Below, one piece after another: positions 28,016 through 35,660 of a stretch of 64,000 bases of DNA. The notes under the pieces are model-generated. The model saw only the letters and a list, made by a program, of their open reading frames with translations. It did not search any database and had not been told where the DNA came from. The position numbers and the translations under genes were made by a program. How positions within the stretch are numbered: the stretch's first letter is position 1; each line of letters begins with the position of its first letter. This DNA is from Neisseria chenwenguii (GTDB taxonomy: Bacteria > Pseudomonadota > Gammaproteobacteria > Burkholderiales > Neisseriaceae): the NCBI RefSeq assembly GCF_002216145.1, contig NZ_CP022278.1, forward strand, positions 2,294,001 through 2,358,000. Direction: 5' to 3'.

Positions 28016-28912
28016 TCAGACGGCCTGACCGGCCAACCCGTCCGCCAATACGCGGATGTGTTCTGGGCCGATGCCGCAGCAGCCGCCGACGGTGTCTGCG
28101 CCGGCGGCAATCCATTGCCGCGCCCATCGCAGATAGGCTTCGGGTTGGGTGTCGTCGCGCAGGCTGCTGAGTTCGCCGTTGGCGTCGTCGCTGTTGTTGT
28201 CTTCCGTCACCAGCGCGTTGGCATAGACGCCGACGCGCATTTTGCTGCCGACGGTGTGGCGCGCGGTGCGTACGGCGGCTTCCATTGCTTCGGGCGCGCT
28301 GCAATTGAAGAGCAGGGCGGCGGCACCCAGCTCCAGCGCGGTTTGCGCCGCCTGCGTCGCGCTTTCGCCCGAGCGGATTTGGGGAACAGTGTGCGGCGCG
28401 GCGTCGTCCAGCGTGAACGACAGCCAGAACGGCTTGCCGTCGTCGGGCAGTGCGGCTTTCCAGGCACGGGCTTCGGCCAGCGAGGAGACGGTTTCGGCCA
28501 GCCAAATATCGGCATACGGCGCCAAGCCCGTTACCAGCGGCGCGGCCAGTGTCGGCGCTTTTTCCGCGTCGAACAAATCGGGGCGGTAGGAGCCGAACAG
28601 CGGCGGTAGCGAGGCGGCGACCTGCACGTTCCGGCCGCTCTGTCCGACCGCCTCGCACGCCAGACGTCCCGCCGAGGCGGCCAAAATCTGCGCTTCGTTA
28701 TCGAAACGCGCACCGATGTGGAAGGGCACGACGGCGTAACTGTTGGTGGTGATGACCTGCGTACCGGCACGGATAAAATCCAAATGTGCGTCGCGCACAG
28801 CATCAGGCGCTTCGGTCAGCGCGAGCGCCGACCATTCGGGCTGGCGGAACGGCGCGCCGCGGCGCAACAGCTCGCGGCCCATGCCGCCGTCTAGGATGAG
28901 GATGGGGTTCAT
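28016..28912 (-). CDS. mmuM: Homocysteine S-methyltransferase
   Basis: 298 residues from the ATG at 28912 (AGGAAACACC upstream); a 25-codon extension upstream is rejected as non-conserved. It transfers a methyl group from S-methylmethionine or SAM to homocysteine. The start ILILDGGMGRELLRRG, the zinc-ligand Cys region LLFNCSAPEAM (about 205) and the GGCCGIGPEHI motif (about 275) near the C-terminus are intact. The stop lies within an AG-DUS (LAGQAV end). No mmuP permease is adjacent. Confidence 0.92.
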   Translation of the reverse strand: MNPILILDGGMGRELLRRGAPFRQPEWSALALTEAPDAVRDAHLDFIRAGTQVITTNSYAVVPFHIGARFDNEAQILAASAGRLACEAVGQSGRNVQVAASLPPLFGSYRPDLFDAEKAPTLAAPLVTGLAPYADIWLAETVSSLAEARAWKAALPDDGKPFWLSFTLDDAAPHTVPQIRSGESATQAAQTALELGAAALLFNCSAPEAMEAAVRTARHTVGSKMRVGVYANALVTEDNNSDDANGELSSLRDDTQPEAYLRWARQWIAAGADTVGGCCGIGPEHIRVLADGLAGQAV

Positions 28913-29132
28913 GGTGTTTCCTTTCGGTATGCAGCGGTTGGCAGGGTTTTTATACGGCATAGGAACGGTTGGTTTTGCCCCGCGCAAAGCGTACCCGCAA
29001 AGATCCTGATGCCGTCTGAAAATATTCCTAATTTTTCAGACGTCATTTTAACGTTTCAATGCGCTCACACGGTCACGTAAAGCGGCTCCGATTACGTTCA
29101 GCCACCGTCGGGGTTTGATGCCGTCTGAAAAT

Positions 29133-29849
29133 TCACCCGCGCCGTGTTTCAAAAAAACGCTGTAAAACGGCGCGGCATTCGTCGGCCAGAATGCCGCCGG
29201 TTATGGCGGTATGTTTGTTTAACAGGCTGTTTTCAAAGAGATTGATGACACTGCCTGCGGCGCCGGTTTTGGGCTCGGCGGCACCGAAAACGACTCTTGC
29301 GACCCGCGCCTGAATCAGGGCGGAGGCGCACATGGGGCAGGGCTCGAGGGTAATGTAAACGTCGCAGCCGTCGAGGCGGTAGTTTTGCAGCGCGGCACCG
29401 GCTTGGGCGAGGGCGCGGATTTCGGCGTGGCGGCTGATGTCGCAGTCGGTAATGCAGGTGTTGTGGGCGGCGGCGATGATGCCGCCGTTTTTTACCACCA
29501 CCGCGCCGACGGGTACTTCGCCTGCGGCGGCGGATTGTTCGGCCTCATTCAGCGCAATCCGCATGAAGCGTTCCATTTCAGACGGCACAGGGAACGCGGC
29601 GACGGGCGGATGGGTTTTGACGGTGGCGAGGAGTGCGGCTTTGGCGGCGCTATCTAAAGTTTGCGGTGTACAGCCGTGCAGCAGGGCTTCGAGCTGCCAG
29701 AGGGTGCTGTCGGTAATGGTCAGCCCTGCGGCTTTGAGCAGCAGAAAGGTTTTGGTCGAACCGCTGCGGTGCAGGTCGTCAAGCGTGTTGATGCCGAGGC
29801 TTTGCAGGGCGGCAAGGGTTTTGGGGGCGAGGGGCGGGGTGGTGAGCAT
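29133..29849 (-). CDS. tadA: tRNA-specific adenosine deaminase with N-terminal TfoX-C-like domain
   Basis: 238 residues, about 80 longer than E. coli TadA. Residues 1-75 (LAPKTLAALQSLGINTLDDL, LHGCTPQTLDSAAKAALL) match the helix-hairpin TfoX C-terminal domain. From about 88 follows a complete TadA: HAEIRAL (zinc His and catalytic Glu, about 141) and PCPMCASALIQARV (zinc cysteines, about 170). TadA makes inosine at position 34 of tRNA-Arg(ACG). The fusion is, to my knowledge, found in other Neisseria; the role of the added domain is unknown. Confidence 0.9.
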   Translation of the reverse strand: MLTTPPLAPKTLAALQSLGINTLDDLHRSGSTKTFLLLKAAGLTITDSTLWQLEALLHGCTPQTLDSAAKAALLATVKTHPPVAAFPVPSEMERFMRIALNEAEQSAAAGEVPVGAVVVKNGGIIAAAHNTCITDCDISRHAEIRALAQAGAALQNYRLDGCDVYITLEPCPMCASALIQARVARVVFGAAEPKTGAAGSVINLFENSLLNKHTAITGGILADECRAVLQRFFETRRG

Positions 29850-30513
29850 GTCTTTTTGGTGTGGTTTTCAGACGGCATGAACGCGTTGTAAAAATCAGAA
29901 TGGCCGTCCGACACTTCGGTTAGGCTCAGCGTAAGTGTTTCGACTACGCTCAGCAACTGAATTTTTACGGATGTCATTCCCGTGCAGGCGCACCGCTGTC
30001 CGGAATAAATTTTTTAATATCAAAATATTACGAAATTGGCATTTCGGATGAGATGAAAACATCGAAATATCAAAAAGTTGGTGAAACTTAAATCTGTGAA
30101 AACGGCTGATTTTCGACGCCCAATTTTGAAGTTCCTACAATCTGTCCCCTCTCCTGCGCTTTGCGCGGGAGAGGGTGGTGCTTCGTAGAAGCAACGTTTT
30201 GCTTGGTTTTCAGAAAAATTTACCATTTCAGGAGGAAAACTACCCCTACCCCAGCCCACTCCCGCGCAAGGCGCAGGGGAGGAGGGAGTAGATTGCAGAA
30301 ACCCAACCGTTGCCGATTTTGAGTCCAATCGAAGCTAATAACGCGGGAATCATCAGCATTTCAGAATTTCAGACGGCCTCAGGAATTTATTCCGGACAGC
30401 AGCGTGCCTGTGCGGAAATGATGTCGGCTGAAGAATCAAGCGTTTCAGACGGTATCCAAATATACATTTTTATCTTCGCAAAGGTCTGAGGATGTGGGAA
30501 GTCATCCACGTTC
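29850..30513. other. 664-base intergenic stretch with repeat elements
   Basis: No gene is supported on either strand. It contains a CGACTACGCTCAG repeat (29940), half a dRS3 (ATTCCCGTGCAGG, 29976) and a roughly 400-base element bounded by 17-base inverted repeats (see 29995-30400). Uptake sequences lie at about 30368 and 30443. Confidence 0.55.
29995..30400. repeat. Candidate MITE-like element with 17-base inverted ends
   Basis: GCTGTCCGGAATAAATT at 29995-30011 is repeated as a perfect reverse complement at 30384-30400. The interior carries two hairpins based on CCCTCTCCTGCGC / GCGCGGGAGAGGG (about 30149-30177) and CTCCCGCGCAAGGCGCAGG (about 30260), but no coding region. The inverted ends and non-coding interior suggest a non-autonomous transposable element. 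Confidence 0.5.
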
Positions 30514-31449
30514 TCACACGCCAAAATGCCGCTTGACCGCCGCTAAGGCCGTCTGAAAACAGCTGTCGGCGCAGGGGTCTATGCTTTGCGTGAGCGGGAT
30601 TTTGCGCAGCCAAGTGAGCTGGCGTTTGGCGAGCTGGCGGGTGGCGGCGCTGCCTTTTTCGACGAGTTCGCCGTAGTCAAACGCGCCGTCGAGGTAGTCC
30701 CATGCCTGGCGGTAGCCGACGCAGCGCATGGCGGGCATGTCGGGGTGGAGGGCGGGGTATTTTTGTTGCAGGGCGCGGACTTCGTCGAGGAAGCCTTGTT
30801 CGAGCATCTGCTTGAAACGCTTGCCGATTTGGGCGTGAAGCAGGGCGCGGTTGGCGGGAATCAGAGCTACTGTAGACAAATCCAGCGGCGGGGTGTGGGC
30901 GGCTTTTTCGGCGAAGTGGCGGCTCAGCGGTTTGCCCGTGAGCAGGAACACTTCCAGCGCGCGCTTGATTCGCTGGCTGTCGGCGGGTGCGAGGCGGGCG
31001 GCGGTTGCAGGGTCTGTTTCCTGCAGGCGGCGGTAGAGGCTTTCGAGGCCGTGCGCAGCTTTTTCGGCCTGCAATCCGGCACGGACGGCGGGGTCGGCTT
31101 CGGGCAGATTGTTCAGGCCTTCGGTCAGGGCGTGGAAATACATCATGGTGCCGCCGACAATCAGCGGCAGCCGTCCGCGCGCGCGGATTTCGGCGGCAAG
31201 GCGGACGCAGTCGGCGACAAATTCTGCGGCGCTGTAACTTTCCAGCGGGGAAATGATGTCGATAAGATGGTGCGGCACAGCACTGCGCTCGGCGGCGGTG
31301 GGCTTGGCAGTACCGATGTCCATGTCGCGGTAGACCAGCGCGGAATCGAGGCTGATGATTTCGACGGGCAGGTTTTCGGCGATTTTCAGGGCGAGGCCGG
31401 TTTTGCCGGAGGCGGTAGGGCCGAGCAGGGCGAAGGTTTTCGGGGTCAT
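30514..31449 (-). CDS. miaA: tRNA dimethylallyltransferase
   Basis: 311 residues. It adds the dimethylallyl group to A37 of tRNAs that read UNN codons. The P-loop [12 protein letters not shown] (about 9-20), the [17 protein letters not shown] segment (about 35-51) and HHLIDI (about 61) are intact, as is the C-terminal KRQLTWLRK. It is monocistronic here; hfq, often downstream in other proteobacteria, is not adjacent. Confidence 0.96.
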   Translation of the reverse strand: MTPKTFALLGPTASGKTGLALKIAENLPVEIISLDSALVYRDMDIGTAKPTAAERSAVPHHLIDIISPLESYSAAEFVADCVRLAAEIRARGRLPLIVGGTMMYFHALTEGLNNLPEADPAVRAGLQAEKAAHGLESLYRRLQETDPATAARLAPADSQRIKRALEVFLLTGKPLSRHFAEKAAHTPPLDLSTVALIPANRALLHAQIGKRFKQMLEQGFLDEVRALQQKYPALHPDMPAMRCVGYRQAWDYLDGAFDYGELVEKGSAATRQLAKRQLTWLRKIPLTQSIDPCADSCFQTALAAVKRHFGV

Positions 31450-31540
31450 GGGGTGGAACCTGAATATTTAAGGGCAGCTATAAATTTTAGGAGAATCAAT
31501 TTTATAAACTTGAATTTTGACCTTTCCAAGCGCTATTAGG

Positions 31541-31960
31541 CTAATCCGCCTGCTTTTTCTGCAACAACGCAATAATTTTGTCTTTTTGCTGCAATAACTC
31601 GTCTTTATGTCGTAATTCCTGCTTTAATTTTTCGATTTCAGCAGCCATTGTGTCATTGCCGTAATAATTGTTATGGTACACATTACTTTGCTGCGCCTGT
31701 GTGGTATCAGGGCTGTCGTATGCGAATTGGGTTTTAGTGAAGTATTGGCCGACTTCAAGCAATTCCAGTGCATCTTTTTCAAATAAGCTTGCCAGTTTAA
31801 ACAGTAGTTCTAAACGCGGGGAAATTTCACCGCGTTTAATCCGCGCATATTGGGATGGGGAAATATGCAGCATTTCGGCTACATATTCTTGTGTCTATTG
31901 CTTGGAAGCGCGCAGGCTGCGGATTTTTTCAACATCAAGGCTGGGAACATGTTTATTCAT
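31541..31960 (-). pseudogene. Xre-type HTH regulator interrupted by an amber codon
   Basis: From the ATG at 31960 the frame reads MNKHVPSLDVEKIRSLRASK, Q, then TAG (31895-31897), then TQEYVAEMLHISPSQYARIK. The residues around the stop are the classic start of an Xre/Cro helix-turn-helix, so one codon has become a stop. An internal ATG at 31873 would make 110 residues but would lose the first helices of the DNA-binding domain. Downstream is a Q/N-rich linker and a C-terminal coiled coil (AAEIEKLKQELRHKDELLQQ). The region is AT-rich and divergent from the GG-leader peptide gene, whose regulator it may have been. Confidence 0.85.
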
Positions 31961-32241
31961 AATGTAATTCCTTTCATATTGGCTATTCTCTGCAAAAAAC
32001 GCCAAGAATCTGACGAAATAGCCGAAAATCAGTCAATTTGACTCTGTACGGGTGATATTAATATTCAATAAGATGAGACACCTTAAAAAACTGCTTGGGT
32101 ACAATTTGAGCTGATATTAGCAAGCAAGCCTTAGTGCTTAATTGTATCTCAACTAAGTTTCTTATGATTAAGATACTGAGTATTGTAACGGATAATCCGT
32201 GTACAGTAATTTTTGTAATCATTGACTTAATAGAGTTAATT

Positions 32242-32460
32242 ATGATAGAACTTTCTACACAAGAATTGAATGCAGTAAGTGGCGGTTTGCGTTGGCAGGG
32301 ACGTACTCCCAGTATGAATGTAGAGAATATGCGTTCAGGGTATGTTCATACTCCTTTTATCAGCCCGCATTTCTATGTCCCTAATCCGATAGCTAATTAC
32401 TGGGCGACAGGTAATATTCTGCCAAATAGCTGGAGGGACTTAAGCTTTAGTTGGCAGTAA
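32242..32460 (+). CDS. Putative double-glycine-leader secreted peptide (bacteriocin/microcin-like)
   Basis: 72 residues from the ATG at 32242; an upstream in-frame start at 32134 is rejected because the extra residues are not leader-like. The N-terminus MIELSTQELNAVSGG is a textbook double-glycine leader (LS..EL..V.GG) cut by C39-peptidase ABC exporters. The predicted 57-residue product is aromatic and Pro/Asn-rich (GYVHTPFISPHFYVPNPIAN) and has no cysteines, so it is neither lantibiotic-like nor disulfide-bonded. GG leaders occur on class II bacteriocins, microcins and some signalling peptides. A strong terminator and a small lipoprotein gene follow. No exporter is in the window. Confidence 0.7.
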   Translation: MIELSTQELNAVSGGLRWQGRTPSMNVENMRSGYVHTPFISPHFYVPNPIANYWATGNILPNSWRDLSFSWQ

Positions 32461-32474
32461 TTGAGCTAAAATGA

Positions 32475-32511
32475 CGAAAATACCTCGCCTAAAATTAGGT
32501 GGGTATTTTCG
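32475..32511 (+). terminator. Hairpin terminator after the GG-leader peptide gene
   Basis: CGAAAATACC (32475-32484) pairs with GGTATTTTCG (32502-32511), with additional inner pairing of CCTAA with TTAGG; the 3' side runs into TTATCTTTA. It is not built from uptake sequences, unlike nearly all other terminators in this window, which supports a foreign origin for the islet. Confidence 0.7.
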
Positions 32512-32542
32512 TTATCTTTAATTTATAATTGGAAGGAGCACA

Positions 32543-32875
32543 ATGAGATTTCCTTTCTTTGTTTTGCTCTTATTAACTGCCTGTATCCAAACTGATACGG
32601 ATACCTCAGTCAATCCTATCGATATGAATGGAACAATACAAATATCCGTTGAAGAAGCTAAATTTATCTATCAAAAACAAATATATTATTTAAATGATGA
32701 GCGAAATGTATTGTCTGAATTAGTTGCACAGGAACGTGCTAAAAATGATGCATTTTTAGTCAAAAGAAATATCTGCCTAACCGGTTATATTAAAACCAAA
32801 GCCCAAAATAACAATAATGGTTTTGGCGCATTGGGTCGGTATGATAAAGCGATTGTGATACAAAAACTGTGTTAG
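32543..32875 (+). CDS. Small lipoprotein, possible immunity partner of the GG-leader peptide
   Basis: 110 residues. The signal peptide MRFPFFVLLLLTAC has a lipobox with Cys14, so it is an anchored periplasmic lipoprotein. The mature part is helical and charged (VEEAKFIYQKQIYYLNDERN), with two cysteines (RNICLTG and the C-terminal LC) that may pair. I do not recognise the family. The start has an excellent GGAAGGAG site. It lies 82 bases downstream of the peptide gene, past its terminator, with similar AT-rich composition. Membrane-anchored immunity proteins are usual for microcin-type peptides, but this role is inferred only from position. Confidence 0.65.
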   Translation: MRFPFFVLLLLTACIQTDTDTSVNPIDMNGTIQISVEEAKFIYQKQIYYLNDERNVLSELVAQERAKNDAFLVKRNICLTGYIKTKAQNNNNGFGALGRYDKAIVIQKLC

Positions 32876-32960
32876 TTTTCAGGTTGATAGCAAGCGGTCG
32901 AAATTACACTATTTTCATGAAGTCGGAGTCTATAATGCAGTCGTAAAAGTAACCCGATAC

Positions 32961-33004
32961 AAGGCCGTCTGAAAATGCGTTTGCCCGTTTTCAGACGGCC
33001 TTTT
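32961..33004. terminator. Convergent terminator of inverted uptake sequences
   Basis: AAGGCCGTCTGAAAA and TTTTCAGACGGCCTTTT form a 15-base stem between the lipoprotein gene (plus) and the SIMPL gene (minus). Confidence 0.65.
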
Positions 33005-33008
33005 CGCC

Positions 33009-33716
33009 TTACATCTGAATCGAGCCGGATACGGTGATGCTGATTTCTTCTACGCCGGAGGGGGCAGTATCGACGGGCGCGGCGGCGGATTCCGCCATCG
33101 GCATGGCGCGCGCCATTTTCAGCGCCATACCGCTTTCATGGCCGATGCTGCGGCTGCCGATGTGGCCGAGGCTGAGTTTGACAATTTTGTAGTGGGAAAA
33201 ACCCATGGTTCGGGCGATGGTTTGGGCGCGTTCTTTGAAACGAACAATCGCGGCTTTGCTCACTTCGTCGATGGCGTCTTCGCGTTTTTTCTTCGACACG
33301 CTGAAATAGGTGTGTTCGACGTTGGCGTCGTTTTGGGTTTCCGCAATCAGGCGGTTGAGGGCGGCAAAGTCTTGGCTTTCGACTTTGAATTCGGCGTTTT
33401 CTTCCCAACCGGTTTGGGTTTGCTTGCCGTTGCTGTATTGGTAGCGCGGCGAGGCGCGGCGGCTGAGGAGCTCGGTTTTGAAGGCGCTGCCTTTGGTTTT
33501 TCTGTTGAAATTGTTGAACTTTTTGGTAAACGCAGTGCTGACGGCGCTGCGGTCTTTGCCTTCGGCGCGGATTTGGAATTGGGCGGCCATGGTGTCGCGG
33601 GCGACTTCTGTGCCGGCGCTTTCGGAAAATTCGACGATGTTGTAATTGAGCGGTTCGGCGGCGGCGGGCAGAGCAAGCGCGGCGAGAACGGCGGCGGCGA
33701 GGACGGTGCGGAACAT
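33009..33716 (-). CDS. SIMPL (DUF541/BP26-like) periplasmic protein
   Basis: 235 residues with a 20-residue Sec signal peptide ending PAAA. The body matches the SIMPL/DUF541 family (Brucella BP26, E. coli YggE). It starts EFSESAGTEVARDTMAAQFQ. The central region contains YQYSNGKQTQTGWEENAEFK (a conserved BP26 strand) and AIVRFKERAQTIARTMGFSH. The C-terminus ends EEISITVSGSIQM, the family's last beta-strand. BP26 forms oligomeric channels in the periplasm; the function in Neisseria is unknown, and YggE is tied to oxidative stress. Confidence 0.88.
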   Translation of the reverse strand: MFRTVLAAAVLAALALPAAAEPLNYNIVEFSESAGTEVARDTMAAQFQIRAEGKDRSAVSTAFTKKFNNFNRKTKGSAFKTELLSRRASPRYQYSNGKQTQTGWEENAEFKVESQDFAALNRLIAETQNDANVEHTYFSVSKKKREDAIDEVSKAAIVRFKERAQTIARTMGFSHYKIVKLSLGHIGSRSIGHESGMALKMARAMPMAESAAAPVDTAPSGVEEISITVSGSIQM

Positions 33717-33750
33717 GGTGGTTTGCCTTATTAAGAGGTTTTTTTAGGGG

Positions 33751-33800
33751 GTGGCCGTCTGAAAAGAGACGGGGTGTGCGGTTTTTTCAGACGGCCTTTG
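33751..33800. terminator. Inverted uptake-sequence pair 3' of trkA
   Basis: GGCCGTCTGAAAAGA and TTTTTTCAGACGGCC with a 20-base loop. Confidence 0.45.
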
Positions 33801-33871
33801 ATGGTTGTTGAGGCTGTCTGAAAGGTTGGGGTTTAAAAGTTTGTTACGGTGTTTGCTTGCGGACTTTTAGG

Positions 33872-33945
33872 CCGCAGGCTGGGCTTCAGCCCAGCAAATT
33901 AAAAAATATTCCAGAGGGTTCGCTGGGCTGAAGCCCAGCCTGCGG
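33872..33945. repeat. Nested perfect palindromes, 24-base arms
   Basis: The arm at 33872-33895 is exactly reverse-complementary to 33922-33945, with 26 bases between. Each arm itself contains the self-palindrome GCTGGGCTTCAGCCCAGC, so either one large or two small hairpins can form. It lies between trkA's 3' end and the SIMPL promoter side. It is not an uptake sequence and I do not know the family. Confidence 0.8.
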
Positions 33946-33984
33946 TTGTATGTTTTGAGTTTTTCAGACGGCCTGAAACGCCGT

Positions 33985-35391
33985 TTACCCGAAAAAACCC
34001 ATTCTGACCTGAATCAGTTTTTCCAATTCGCGCAAGACGCGGCGGCGGGCGACGAAGAAGATGACATGGTCACCGTCTTCCAAAACAGTGGCATCGTGGT
34101 GTCCCATAATCACTTCTTCGCCGCGCACTAAGGCGGCGAAGTGGCAGCCTTCCGGCCATTGGATGTCTTTGATGCGGCGGCCGACGATGGCGGAGGTGCG
34201 TTTGTCGCCATGGACGATGACTTCAATGGCTTCGGCGGTGCCGCGCCGCAGTGGGTGGACGGCGGCGATGTCGCCGCGGCGGATGTGGGCGAGGATCGAG
34301 CCGATGGTGGCCATGTGGGGTGAGACGACGATGTCGATTTTGTTGCCTTCGAGCAGATCGACGTAACTGGAACGGTTGACGATGGCAATCACGCGCTTGG
34401 CACCGAGGTTTTTGGCCAACAGGCCGGACATGATGTTGTTTTCGTCGTCGTTGGTCAGGGCGCAGTAAACGTCGATTTCGTCGATGTATTCTTCGTTGAG
34501 CAGCGATTCGTCGGTAGCCGAACCTTGCAACACCAGTGTACTGTCGAGGTTTTCGGAAAGCCACGCGGCGCGGGTGGGGCTGTGTTCGATGATTTTGAGG
34601 TCGTATTGGCTTTCGAGCTGTTTGGCCAGCCGGTAGCCGATGTTGCCGCCGCCGCCGATCATGATGCGGCGGCTGCGGGCTTCCTGCGGACGCAGTTCGC
34701 GCATGATGACGGAAACATTGTCGCGGCTGGCGAGGAAAAAGACTTCGTCTCCTTCGATAATCACTGTTTTGGAAGAGGGGACGATCAGGCGGTTGTTGCG
34801 GTAAATCGCGCAGATTTGGCAATCGACGCCGTCGGGCAGGTGGCTGTTGATCTGCGAAATTTCTTTGTTGACCAGCAAACCGCCTTTGCGCGCCTGAACA
34901 ATCACCATGCGCACCCGTTCGTCGGCAAAACTCAATACCTGCAGGGAGCTGGTGTGGCTCAACAGGCCGACAAGCTGCTGGGTCACGAGCTGCTCGGGGC
35001 TGATGTTTTCTGTGATGCCGAAAACGTCGAGGCTGGTGGCTTCGGGATTGTCTTCGGTGGGGTGGAGGTATTCTATGTATTCGCTGGAACGCACGCGGGC
35101 GATGCGGCTGGGAATATTGAAGAGGTCGGCGGCGATTTTGCAGGCGACGATATTGGTTTCGTCGCTGCGGGTCAGCGCGAGCAGCAAATCCGCATCGGCC
35201 GCGCCGGCCTGTTGCAGCACAAACGGTGAGGCACCGTTGCCGACGATGGTTTGCACGTCCAAACGGCTGCCGAGCTGTTGCAGGGCTTTTTCGTCGATGT
35301 CGATGATGCTCACATCGTTGGCGGGAATGGCGGCGAGGTTTTGGGCAACGGTGGAACCGACTTGGCCGCTGCCGAGAATCAGGATTTTCAC
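33985..35391 (-). CDS. trkA: Trk potassium uptake regulator TrkA
   Basis: 468 residues, the normal two-lobed TrkA: two RCK units, each an NAD-binding Rossmann fold plus a TrkA-C domain. First lobe: MKILILGSGQVGSTVAQNLA with IDIDEKALQQL. Second lobe: GGGGNIGYRLAKQLE (about 230) with YCALTNDDENNIMS (about 310). TrkA is the peripheral gating subunit of the TrkH/TrkG K+ channel on the inner face of the membrane. trkH is not adjacent. The Correia element at 35429-35585 lies 38 bases upstream and may contribute to its promoter. Confidence 0.95.
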   Translation of the reverse strand: MKILILGSGQVGSTVAQNLAAIPANDVSIIDIDEKALQQLGSRLDVQTIVGNGASPFVLQQAGAADADLLLALTRSDETNIVACKIAADLFNIPSRIARVRSSEYIEYLHPTEDNPEATSLDVFGITENISPEQLVTQQLVGLLSHTSSLQVLSFADERVRMVIVQARKGGLLVNKEISQINSHLPDGVDCQICAIYRNNRLIVPSSKTVIIEGDEVFFLASRDNVSVIMRELRPQEARSRRIMIGGGGNIGYRLAKQLESQYDLKIIEHSPTRAAWLSENLDSTLVLQGSATDESLLNEEYIDEIDVYCALTNDDENNIMSGLLAKNLGAKRVIAIVNRSSYVDLLEGNKIDIVVSPHMATIGSILAHIRRGDIAAVHPLRRGTAEAIEVIVHGDKRTSAIVGRRIKDIQWPEGCHFAALVRGEEVIMGHHDATVLEDGDHVIFFVARRRVLRELEKLIQVRMGFFG

Positions 35392-35428
35392 GGTAGTTTG
35401 CGTGCGGGGGAAACAGATACGGCTATTT

Positions 35429-35585
35429 TATAGTGAATTAAAATAAAAAATCTACTTTGTTGGCAGCGGCTGAGCTCAAAGAGAACGATTCACTAAGGCG
35501 CCGAAGCGCCAAGTTCATCTGTCCCGTATTACCTGTACTGTCTGCGCCTTGCCGCCTTGTATCTTTATTATTTTATTTCACTATA
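35429..35585. repeat. Complete Correia repeat enclosed element (CREE)
   Basis: 157 bases with terminal inverted repeats TATAGTGAATTAAAATAA and TTATTTTATTTCACTATA, flanked by TA as in other copies. The core contains the diagnostic CTCAAAGAGAACGATTC and TGTACTGTCTGCG segments. Correia elements can supply promoters at their ends, carry an IHF-binding region in the long form and are cleaved by RNase III when transcribed. This one lies between the start of trkA and the 3' end of the DASS transporter gene. Confidence 0.92.
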
Positions 35586-35589
35586 TAAC

Positions 35590-35633
35590 AAAGGCCGTCT
35601 GAAAACAGAAAAACTGTTTTCAGACGGCCTTTT
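35590..35633. terminator. DASS-gene terminator (inverted uptake sequences)
   Basis: AAGGCCGTCTGAAAACAG / CTGTTTTCAGACGGCCTTTT: 18-base stem 3' of the gene ending at 35661. Confidence 0.65.
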
Positions 35634-35660
35634 ATTGTGTTGCTTTATCTGTTTAACGGT

